DNA of 64,000 nt from Marisa cornuarietis (lineage: Eukaryota; Mollusca; Gastropoda; Architaenioglossa; Ampullariidae), in the NCBI GenBank assembly GCA_004794655.1, contig SMMW01000585.1, positions 11,371,501 to 11,435,500 of the forward strand, written 5' to 3'. The position numbers and the translations under genes are program-made. Each line of letters begins with the position of its first letter. The stretch's first letter is position 1. The notes under the pieces were generated by a model that was not told where the DNA came from, ran no database searches, and was given only the letters and a program-made list of their open reading frames with translations. Of the stretch, positions 54,901-64,000 are shown in pieces.

Positions 54901-57900
54901 AGATGCTTGGCTTGGGGCGGGGTGCAAACTCCATGCTGACAGTGAACGATGTGCACATTCTTGCCTCCTCAGTATCTTTCTTGAGGGGGCGGCTGCTCCC
55001 CTTGACCCCTGGTTCCTATGCCACTGCAGTGTTTAGTTTCAATACCCTGCATTTTGGAATTCTGTGATTGGCCAGTCTGAATGTTGCCTACAGTGGGGAA
55101 ACATATGATAACTAGAAAGCTATTTCTACTTCTCCTGGCTTATCAATAACGTAAAATGTTTTCTTGAGAATGTAGAATGGGGAGAGAATAGTGAGTCTTA
55201 ATTTTGAGATTTACACTTTACAAATGTTATGTGTTATTAAACACATGACTGAATCTTAAATAATCATGTAGAACATATTAGTATAATTGCCTAATGATAT
55301 GTAAGATCACATGGTATGAAATTTCTCTCATTAAGTCCATAGAAAATATTTTGAAACAGTGAGTAGATCTCTGTACCTAAAACAGCATTTGACTGTTACA
55401 GTTGTATTAATGATTAAGATTCTTTTTTATTTTTCAGCAGTGGTGAATGGTAAATCATTATCTGAATTTCTTCCATGTATTAAATATAAAGGTGTATTTT
55501 CTACACATTTAAGGAATGCAGTACATATGCAAATGTTCAAATATTACAGAGACCTACATCTACACAGTTTGGACACTATTATGACCTTACCAAAACAATG
55601 GAAGAAAACAGAGTTAACTCCTCTGATGTCCAGTGCATATCATTTGCTGATCTTCTTGCTTCAGAAATGATTGGGTAAGTCATATTTTGCCGCATGTTTA
55701 TTTTTGTGTAATGCAATTTTATATTGATAAAGGTAATGTGTTTGAAAAAGTGTGTAAGAGAATTATTATTAATAATAAGAAGAAGAATAAGACTTGTTGA
55801 GCACTGTATCCCAGGCAAAGCTACAACCAGGTAAAGGAAAGTAGCAATGATAAAACCTATAATATACGCACTGACACACAGTGAAATATTTACAGAGGTC
55901 AATCCTTACCAAAACACACTCATATACTCATGGGCAGACAGGTTTGTACATACGCACTACAAACACACATACGCATGAAAAGCCTAGGAAATCAAACACC
56001 ACCAAGAATGTTCCAGCTCAGCAAGTAAACAAAGTTGTGAAAAAGAGCTGGTGACCGTACTTCTTGAACAGGTACATCTTGCTAAGTATGAAAGAACTTC
56101 ATGTATACTGCTTGGATCTGATTTTATTCTCTGCCTTGTCAGTAACACTGACTCTTCTTCATTTTGTGAAGAATATCCACATCTTGTTAAGTTTCACAGA
56201 TATTGCTAATTAGTTGCTAACTAGGGGAAAAATATCCAGCAGGAGTGGTTGTCATGATTTGGGTTCAACAGTGGCAACAAAGGCAAGATAAGCAGCTGGG
56301 AAAAGGAGCATTTGCAAAAACATACCAGGTTTCTGGAATGCTGATACACAAAATAGTTGTCATTATGACAGTTGGGTGGGGATGATGGAAGGCATTTTCT
56401 ATTGTTCCTTTTTTCTGACTCTTGAAGTACATCTTTGGCTTTTGGGTTGAGATGCTGTTACCCGTCTTAGTTTTCAAATGCCCATTCTCCTACATATATT
56501 TAAACTGATAATAACAAAGATTGCTGTCACAGCCTGGCATGTTTTCATGTTTTGTGAAGCTACTATATAATTTTATTTATGGCTGCTTCTGGTATGTTTT
56601 CTGGCTTATTGTAGAATAGACATTTTATGTGGAAATTCTTAGTTTTGTGGCATCTTAGAGACATAATACAGTGTCAAGAAAATAGTTTAACATAAACAAC
56701 TGTCTTGTTACATGATACACATAATTCTGATGATATTGTTTCAGTAAAGAAGTTCTACTGCCTTCAGTTTATATAGTTTTGCATGCACAAGAGAAAAGGA
56801 GGCTAAATCACAAGGATTTTGATTTGAAACTTATTATGTTAATATATAAGCAGTTAAAAGAACATGACAATCATATTCATTAACATGAGGCCTTCTAAAG
56901 ACTTTAGTCTCTTTTCGTTTAAAAGGTGTCATTTCCTACAGTGTATTATAGATGTTTCATACTTTGAAACTGGATTTTGCAGACCTCATAGTCTTACAAA
57001 GCACAGAAATCCAAGGTACACTTGTCTTCTCCGAAAAATTCAGAAACGCATTGAGGAGGGTCAGTTTGGAACTGGCATTGTCAGTGAAAACAGAAAAATT
57101 CTTCGAATAGGCAAGTACAGTTTGCTCTTATAATGGATAAGAGTGGCCCATAACTTTTTATATCTTGTAAAAAATCTTTCCAGGAAAGCACTGGTCTGAT
57201 TTCATGGAGGGGGTGGAGGAGGGAAATTGGTGTTTTACGCTGAGCCAGCAACTGAGACGCTATCACGGCATGGCTGCCAGTCCTGTAAACGGATACGACA
57301 TGCAGAGAAAGAACAGCGTGCCTGGGACGATAGCGGAACCCAGGACAGCCAACCCTCACTGTATTGGTGACAGGTGCTAACTGTGCGTGTCACGAACCAG
57401 CAGGTTCAAGGCCAGAGCAGAATGGTCGAGTTCTAAATTTAAGTAAAAGTAGGACCTTCAGCAATACTAAGCGGTGAGGGAACAATAGAGTTAAGTGTGT
57501 TTTTACAACCGTTGGTCGACCGCTAGTATCAGTAGGGCCTGGGAACTGGCCGGTTAGGCAAGAACGGACCCTAGTATCGCCTAGGGGGTAGACCGCTAAT
57601 TGAGAGCCCAGCGCACCTAGCCCGGACAATGGCGGTTGTTTTCCTTGCAGTAGACGGGCCGTCTGTGACGAGCGAAGAAGGCAGACGATGGGGCGCGGTA
57701 AAGTGGTTATTAGGCAAGGGTTATGATAGGTTATGATAGTGACCAGCGAGAGTGTATGGCAGACCACGTGGGTAACCTGTAGACCGATGCACGATTGGCT
57801 AGTAAAGAAGCGCGTGTGTCGCGAGGAAATGCGAGAGTGCAAGAGCCAATGGGAAGCCTCTGACACACCTGACCACGTGGACGCTGAGATGAGACAAGGA

Positions 57901-60445
57901 AAGAGGCTTTTTCGCTCCAACCCTCGAAGGAGGTAGATGTGTGTACCGCCAGGTGGGTGCCGGGTACAAGAGATCGGCGTTGGTCCATCTCTATCTACAG
58001 TGGCCTGTATTTCCACCAGCTAGTACCACTCGGGTCTAGTGATGCGATAATAAGGTCACGAAGACAGCCTGACAGGGAGAGGAAGAACGCCCGCTCTGAG
58101 TCAAGAGCGTATGCAGCCGCGTGAGTGAAGGCGACGGGTCTCAAGAGACGGAACTACACCTGTCGTACGTTCCAGAGGTCTGGGGACGGGGTTCCCGGGG
58201 AATCAGGCCAAAGAGGCAGCCAGAGCCACGGCGGAAGAGGGCGACACAAGTCGTCAAGAATACAGCGTGTGTTCAGTGGACCATCCCAGTGTGAAGGGCT
58301 GAAGCAGTTCAAGAAGTGGTTTCAAGGACTGGTGGTCAGAGAACGGACTACGGGTCCGTGTCGTATGTATTTTAAGTGTAAACATCTGATGTTGTTTGTG
58401 TATGAGCGGGAGTAACAACTCTCAACAGATCTTTGTACCTATATGGAATGTCACTATATTATCCTATGATCTTTTAGTGTGCTCAATCTGATTTTACTTT
58501 GTGTGTAATTATAATTTTATATGGTTTCCAACCTTGTCTGTTGGTTGTGTGTGCACACGTGGGAAAACGTAGTTGTAATACGTAAGCGTGTGGAAAGTGC
58601 GAACCACGGGTGATTTGGTGTGAGGGGCTTACAGTGGGTACAGCGAGCCAGCAGAGAGTCCCATCCCCCTCGGGCTGGTTAGCCCAGATCCTCTTATCCG
58701 TGGTAATTAATTCGTCACAGTGCGCCACTGGACTGCCGTTTACATATGGAAAAGGACAGATGCATGCTGAACAATTTCAGTTAAAGAATATAAGAGAGAG
58801 TTCCCTAAACACTGAAGATTGGTGGCATGGGTTTTCAGGTGGTTTAAGTGATTCTTGATACTGCTACCATGTATGAGTGCAGTCTTTTCATATCATTATG
58901 CAAGCTAATTTAACGAAAAGATCATCAAAAGATGGTGTCATGCTAGTCTTGTTGGGATAAGTAGGTACAATGTATATGTTTTGTTCAAAAGCAGGAAATT
59001 TATTTTGACAGCAAAAATAAAACAACAGTAACAAGGATACCTTTTTTTGATAGCAATTCACAGCCTTGGTTCACCTTTTTGGGGAGAAAACGGTGGCATC
59101 CATGCACACAGCGAGGAAAGGGATGCTTCGTTGTTGTGGCTGCTTTTGGCTCTTAGAGCAACACTACGAACAGCCTTTGGTGTTGCATTTATTACCATTC
59201 CTAGACATCTTTTTCAGGTGAGGATGTGTTTTTGTCCTTATTTTTTATTCTTTCATCAGTTCCTGTTCTTAACTTAAATATTTTGGAATTTGAACATGGG
59301 GATGTAGTGCAGTGCACAGTAAAATGTGTTTTGCATTTATAATATAGTTTGTGTTCAACAATAATAAAAAAAGCTAAATATGTCACTGAATCATTTGCAC
59401 ATGCTTTTATAGCTGCATGTGGTAGGAATACATTTCTTTGTTGGATTCATTTTTAGGACGGTGCATTTGTGTGGAGAATGGAGCAATTGTGTGATACAGT
59501 GTTGCGCCTTCAAAGTTTTGGAACTTCTGAAAAAGAAAAACATCATGTCTTCAAAGATTATAGTGGTAAGATGCCTCACACATTATGTTTCTTTTCAATA
59601 GTTTGTCTCTTTTGTTTTGTTGAAATTGGTTGGAAATATCTATTGTGGAAACAGCGGTGGAACATACTAAATGAAAATATTATATAAAGTGTAATAGTCT
59701 TTGTTTATTCCTTGATGAATTGCTAAGATTTGTTTTTGACATTTAATCTATCTGATTTTTGTTTGCTAGGACTCCTGCATGTTATCAAGTTGCCTTGCTT
59801 AAATGAACTGGTAACTCATATGCCAGAAACATTAGATCTTGCATTTCGCCTAAGACGCAAAAAATTTACAATAGAGGTGAGTATAATGTGCTTCATGAAG
59901 ATGATAAGGGATCTCTCCAGTGCAGCCTTACTAAAGCCATATGTGAAAGTGTTTTTGGCAATTTTTAGTTGTTTCTGAGTCTCACAGTCTGAACTGAAGA
60001 TTGCATTAAAAAAAACCACTATCAGAATTAATGCTATATTTATTTTAATTACTTTTTATATTTATTTGCTTAGAAACACTTATGACAAATTTTGTTTCCA
60101 AAATACAAGTTTCATAACATAGCAGAATTCTTTTTAAAGTTACTGCTGTATCTTGACAGAGCTGTTTTCACAGTCCAACCTAATCGTTTATCCTGTTCTG
60201 TTTTTAGATACAATTTTAAAGCCATGACATCCATTTTGCACCTTTTGTTCATATATAGCAAAAACTATTGACGTGATTTTGCATTACCAAGAGTTCATAT
60301 TTTTTCCCCTCAGAAATTACATCTGCCACCAGAACTGTCTGACACAAGTGGACGTGAACAAGATGACCCTGTACCACTTCTGCATCCTGTAGCTAGTTGT
60401 GGCTCAGCAAGACAAACTGCTTTAAGTGCTAAGCTGGATTTCTAA
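51958..60445 (+). CDS. ELP4: ELP4, Elongator complex protein 4
   Basis: Ten exons: 51958-52087, 52834-52869, 53024-53145, 53671-53805, 55550-55674, 56983-57110, 59054-59217, 59457-59565, 59770-59876 and 60314-60445 (stop TAA), 395 aa against about 424 in human. Landmarks in order: ISGTRASLYNNQLLVSSGIP, SLDAVLGGGVAVGTVFLIEE, MSIAWRYQ, FGHYYDLTK, NRKILRIAIHSLGSPFWGE, ITIPRHL, KDYSGLLHVIKLPCLNEL, DLAFRLRRKKFTIEKLHLPP, ELSDTSG and the terminal KLDF. ELP4 is a RecA-like subunit that forms the ELP4/5/6 ring of Elongator, which binds tRNA and supports ELP3 in modifying wobble uridines. ATG 51958 is the only plausible start before the conserved block. Intron 6 uses a GC donor (ATAG|GCAAGT at 57111). 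Poly(A) signals follow at 60540-60545 and 60565-60570. Confidence 0.95.
54210..54822. mobile_element. 613-bp DNA transposon with iterated CACTTAATCC termini
   Basis: Flanked by CATTCATCT at 54201-54209 and 54823-54831 (9 bp). The left end repeats CACTTAATCCCC-like phrases four times, the right end carries the reverse complements (GGATTAAGTGTC). The interior holds two diverged copies, roughly 54310-54398 and 54460-54545, of a segment from CTGCTATTTTGTGAACTT to TAACAATCGC, separated by a piece similar to the start of the 16356-17767 block. It lies in ELP4 intron 4. Confidence 0.78.
54888..55026. mobile_element. 139-bp MITE with CAGTGGCATAGGAA termini
   Basis: Positions 54888-54901 and 55013-55026 are 14-nt perfect inverted repeats beginning CAGTGGC, a hAT-like terminal sequence. 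An 8-bp duplication is not obvious. It is GC-rich inside an AT-rich ELP4 intron. Confidence 0.7.
55757..56050 (-). mobile_element. Retroposon, reverse orientation, with AAT/AAG tail
   Basis: AATAATAAGAAGAAGAATAA precedes GACTTGTTGAGCACTG; read on the minus strand this is a GCTCAACAAGTC-type phrase followed by a trinucleotide tail, the 3' end of a short retroposon. The body to about 56050 is assigned only by composition. Confidence 0.4.
57227..57412 (-). mobile_element. SINE-like molluscan repeat (GTGTTTTACGC type)
   Basis: GGTGTTTTACGCTGAGCC, CAGCAACTGAG and CTATCACGGC follow one another as in a short repeat that is widespread in gastropod genomes. The segment ends with CACGAACCAGCAGGTTC, which resembles a tRNA-derived B-box region read in reverse. 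It lies in ELP4 intron 6. Orientation is inferred from the tRNA-like end. Confidence 0.5.
57413..58745. mobile_element. GC-rich repeat block, LTR-like
   Basis: About 1.3 kb with clearly higher GC and many CpGs compared with the flanking ELP4 intron. It contains long open frames by composition (up to 208 codons on the minus strand) but none with recognisable protein content. It looks like a non-coding retroelement part such as an LTR or 5' UTR; ends and target duplication could not be fixed. Confidence 0.35.
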
Positions 60446-60539
60446 TTGTATGCTCGCTCTAAAATCACCTTTCTTGGAAAACAAACTTGTAGGTATTAAA
60501 ATTGAATATATAGCACCGATGTTTAGTTCATATTTCAAC

Positions 60540-60570
60540 AATAAAATTGCAACGATTTATTTTCAATAAA
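60540..60570 (+). terminator. ELP4: ELP4 polyadenylation signals
   Basis: Two AATAAA hexamers (60540-60545 and 60565-60570), 95 and 120 nt after the ELP4 stop codon. Confidence 0.7.
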
Positions 60571-61004
60571 ATCTTGTTACAAGATGACGTTGAACTAAAG
60601 CTGTAGAATTCTGCACAGTGACAATTTCGTACAAGCATTAAGCTGCACTTTTATATTTAGATCCAATCTCAAAATTAAACAATAATAATAATAAAAAAAA
60701 ATTTGCTCATGTGGAGGTGAGCTCAATGCACGGTGAATATTTAAACTACAAACAACCTAATAGTCAACATACAACAAAAAAACACAAGTGGCAAGAAACA
60801 GATGACACCATGGCAAAAATAAATGAAATGTATGGATGAGGATGAAGAACTGGATGATGAGTTTGCATGATTATAAAAGACATTTTCTTAAAGTGGTTTT
60901 TGAGGCTGGTCTTGAATGTAGACAACATTGCATAAAACACAATTTCAGCAGAAGCTCTCCAGGGTCACAAAAGATATTTTTCTGTTCCTGTTACTTGATG
61001 CCTT

Positions 61005-61162
61005 TTGTTTTCTGTTTTCGTCAGTACTGTCGTTTTCTTTCGTCCCTTTGTTTTGTGTCTACTTAGTCCACGTCTCTTACTCGTTTTAAGCGCTAAGAGC
61101 ATGCTCTCTATGAGTGTGAATATGCGCTATAAAAATATTCACTATTATTATTATTATTATAT
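61005..61162 (+). mobile_element. Retroposon 3' end with (ATT)n tail
   Basis: GTTTTAAGCGCTAAGAGC, ATGCTCTCTATGAGTG and ATGCGCTATAAAAATATTC lead into (ATT)n at 61140-61162. The GCGCTATAAAAAT plus (ATT)n ending is a common molluscan short-retroposon tail. Confidence 0.6.
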
Positions 61163-63690
61163 AAAATTTGCTTTTGCTAGCACTTTTGCTACAACTTATT
61201 TTTTGTGCTTCTAAAAAAAAAATTATACACTGAAGCCATTTCATATGTACTTAAAGAAACATTTTTAGAAACACATATATATATACACACACACATTTGT
61301 GTTCAAATGGATGAATGAAATTTATTTCTTGAACATTTTAAAGTGAACATCTGATAAAATGCATGATTAATTACATGTATAAAACAAACACTGAGACATC
61401 AAGAAACAGGCCAGGGCCTCAGAGATTTCAGGAATGATATATAATGGAATATCAAACACATAACATTGTTATCACAGAGAGGTCAGGTATGGTGTGCTCC
61501 AGCTAACATCCAACTTACCAACTGAAAATTGAATATAACTAAAATAATAAATAGACTTTGTGAATGTGTTACTCCAGTTCATTGCTGCACAACCAAACGT
61601 AGCCCACCAAACTAAGGATCAACAACAAATGAATACAACAGTAATCACATAGTTGATAAGCTTCAAAAGACTGAAGCACAACATGTACATTAATAAAAAC
61701 ATAAAATAGTTTCAGCAAAATTGCCAAAGGTAAATATCTTTCATATCATCTGGAACTTTTCCTCTCCCCCAAAAACGCTTTCCACTGTTTCCTCTTTTTT
61801 TGGATAGTTTTACTAACAAACGCACCGCAGATCATGCTTCACTATGTACAGATCTGGTCAGCTGCAAAGAAACCTTCAATCTAACCAGTACCAACCAGTA
61901 TAATCTGCAACCTGTTTAAAAAAGAATGACAACACTGAATTATGCTATCATTCTTTACTAGAGTTAGACTGCCAATTTTACAAACCAGAAAAAAGTACAA
62001 ATAAGTTTTCTGCTGATGATATAACAGGAGATATATGATAATGCCTTTTTCTATTACACAATACAGCACACATTTTTCAGTCTAGAGACAAATTCAGTTA
62101 CCAACAAAAAGAGTACAAAATAAATAAAAGAGCAGTCATAATGACAATTAGCTTCTTTGGTAATAAATGTTCTGTGCTTAAAAGCCATCCACACAGTTTA
62201 TGAGAACTACATCATCGGGTCCACTTGTAAAACTAAACAATTACATAACTATATGTACCAACAATGCCATTTTCATGACGAGGGAATGACCATTTCATAA
62301 ATAGTATAGTGCTAGCATTTCTAACCATCTAAAGATCACATCTCTTGTGATAGTAACATTACAAGATATAAAAAAAACAAAACCCAAACTAAGCCTTGTG
62401 TTAGAATCAAGAATGAAAGTCCAAAAGTTGTTGTTTATACGCTAGACATAAAATACATGGCCAGTGGTTGGCTGAAAATAAAGTTCAACATCATTGTGGC
62501 ACCAATGAAATTTACATGTCCGAGCGATGATAGCACAAGTGGTAATTCATAGTAATTCACAGACCACATGATTCTACATTTGGTAAAACTCTGATATTTG
62601 TGGATAAAATGTAAGTTAATAGCATAGATGATTAATGCATGTTTGTAATGCTCTCTTTCTCTCTCTCTTGTGTGTGTGCACATACATGTGCACACAAAAA
62701 AATTCATATGCTGTTACTGAGTAGATGTCCACCACCTACCTAGTTTTGTGTAAGCATGTGCATGTTCAAATGGTACCTGTACTATATAAAAAAAGTGAAG
62801 CATGTACAAAAGGACCACAAAAAAACGTTTATAAATATATGATTTTTTTTCTACACAACAGATCAATATCAATTTAGCTTCATTGCACAGAACAATGAAG
62901 TCAGCATAAAGATATCAGCAGAAAATACAATTTGAAAAAAAAAACTAGCTTTATTACTTTTTAATTCAAAGGGTCTGAATGTAAACTGAATGCTTATTAT
63001 CTGGTGCAGTTATCAGTGCTTTGACCCTCTCTACGAAAAGATGACAACTTGCTCAATGCACATACTATGTGCTCTGTAAATGAATTCTTTAAAAAAAGAA
63101 TTATATATCTGACACAAAGTCAGAAATTTTTGAATGAACTTCTGTGCAAAGACACAAGTGGCTTCCAGAGATTATCTGTTATTGTTATACATGATACAAT
63201 ATCAAAAGGCACCCATGTTATTACACTTTTTTAAAATAATGTGCGGGAAAAGATACTTTTAAAAAAATCTGCACATTTATGCGATTTAAAAAAAACTGAC
63301 CTAAGCTCTCCTTAAAACAAGTACATTGAAATTACAAGAAACAGTTACATCTTTTTTTTTTTATAAAAAAACATGCTAAGATGGAAAGATACAACAATAA
63401 AGGGATGAATAAATAGGACCTTGGACGGACACAATGGGACAGTCACACAGGAATGAGCTGTGACCACTTTAAATATGTACTACTTATGTTTATGAGACAA
63501 AGGTAGAGTGTATTGCTTTTTGATGCACAGACAAGGTATATAGGCAGTTACATCCCCCGCAAGGACTAAGAACCTTATGAAAATACCAAATCAGATTCTG
63601 CATAAGTTACTTATCAAATAACTGGTTTCTCTCTTATTTCTATGATGAAAGCACCAGTCTGTGCTTAGGGCTCATGTGTCTGCCACCAAG
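61163..63690. other. Gene-free AT-rich region
   Basis: No coding exon is recognised on either strand. It holds (AT)(AC)n at 61274-61293 and CT/GT microsatellites at 62650-62697. TTTATT and A-rich runs would be compatible with the 3' UTR of a minus-strand gene lying further right, but nothing confirms this. Confidence 0.4.
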
Positions 63691-63704
63691 GTAAATCATT
63701 GGTT

Positions 63705-63800
63705 AAAGGATCTTGGCTGTGGTCTCACTTGGAGAGATGATGCGACAAAGTTATAAGCCTAGAGACAGGTCAGGAACAGAAGAAAAGAAGTACAACATCA
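63705..63800 (+). mobile_element. 5' module of a LINE-like repeat (match to 49.9 kb)
   Basis: AAAGGATCTTGGCTGTGG and TCTCACTTGGAGAG, followed by ATAAGCC, parallel the opening of the LINE remnant at 49897-49960 with small changes. It leads directly into the tandem repeat at 63800-64000, so the repeat may be the 5' UTR of this element. Confidence 0.5.
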
Positions 63801-64000
63801 GCTGAGTTGATCCTGGATCCAACGACCACACATCCTGCTAGCAAGTTGAGCCTGGATTAACAACTGCACACTCTGCCAGCATGTCAAACCTGGATTAACA
63901 ATGACCGCGCATCCCAACAGCAAGCTGAGCCTGGATAAATGATGACTACACACCCTGCCTACAAGTCAAGACTGGATTAACGACAACTGTATGTCCTGAC
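63800..64000 (+). repeat. Degenerate ~40-bp tandem repeat, runs off the window
   Basis: Five diverged units each containing a GAGCCTGGATTAAC-like phrase (63810, 63848, 63888, 63928 and 63968 approximately) and a CACACCCTGCC-like phrase. Unit length varies from about 37 to 44 bp. It continues beyond the window. Confidence 0.75.

Noticed and set aside
57390..58016. 208-codon open frame on the minus strand
   Set aside because: It lies in a GC-rich repeat block, overlaps other long frames on both strands, and shows no recognisable domain or splice context. Open length follows from high GC.
63800..64000. CRISPR-like spaced repeats
   Set aside because: Units are degenerate and unequal, all parts of each unit are repeated rather than alternating with unique spacers, and the DNA is clearly eukaryotic.

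Overview
The window is eukaryotic nuclear DNA, AT-rich, with genes split into short exons by large repeat-filled introns. It is most likely from a gastropod mollusc. Four genes match animal families closely enough to be read exon by exon. The repeat fauna also fits molluscs: a Penelope-like element, CR1/L2-like and RTE/Nimb-like LINE remnants, (ATT)n-tailed retroposons, and a SINE-like block starting GTGTTTTACGC of a kind common in gastropod DNA. The organism call is an inference from style, not from a marker gene.

Layout: (1) 585-9214, + strand: the 3' seven coding exons of ERGIC2, an early-secretory-pathway cargo receptor; its 5' exons lie left of the window. (2) 18624-11441, - strand: a complete five-exon METTL15 gene (mitochondrial 12S rRNA N4-cytosine methyltransferase), tail to tail with ERGIC2. 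(3) 19076-34837, + strand: a complete seven-exon tetraspanin of 295 aa, head to head with METTL15 across a 451-bp divergent promoter, with an 11.6-kb first intron and apparently a very long 3' UTR. (4) 48961-43101, - strand: nine-exon FBXO47, an F-box protein of the germ-line type, tail to tail with the tetraspanin. (5) 51958-60445, + strand: complete ten-exon ELP4 of the Elongator complex. (6) 60446-64000: gene-free AT-rich DNA ending in a degenerate ~40-bp tandem repeat that runs off the window. These are independent housekeeping or cell-biology genes, not a pathway. Every exon model was checked for phase continuity at each junction and ends in a stop.

The most interesting observation is in ERGIC2. 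Two exons of exactly 59 nt and identical phase (2064-2122 and 3571-3629) encode alternative versions of the same luminal segment around a shared GHAH motif. Because 59 is not a multiple of 3, using both or neither breaks the frame, so the pair looks like an obligatory mutually exclusive exon choice. Other points: three ~555-bp near-perfect hairpin elements bounded by TTAA, two of them inverted around FBXO47 exons 6-7; a FBXO47 acceptor whose pyrimidine tract is replaced by a (GAT)n repeat; three GC-AG introns, one in each of three genes; and several non-autonomous DNA elements with 8-9 bp target duplications whose ends are built from iterated short phrases.
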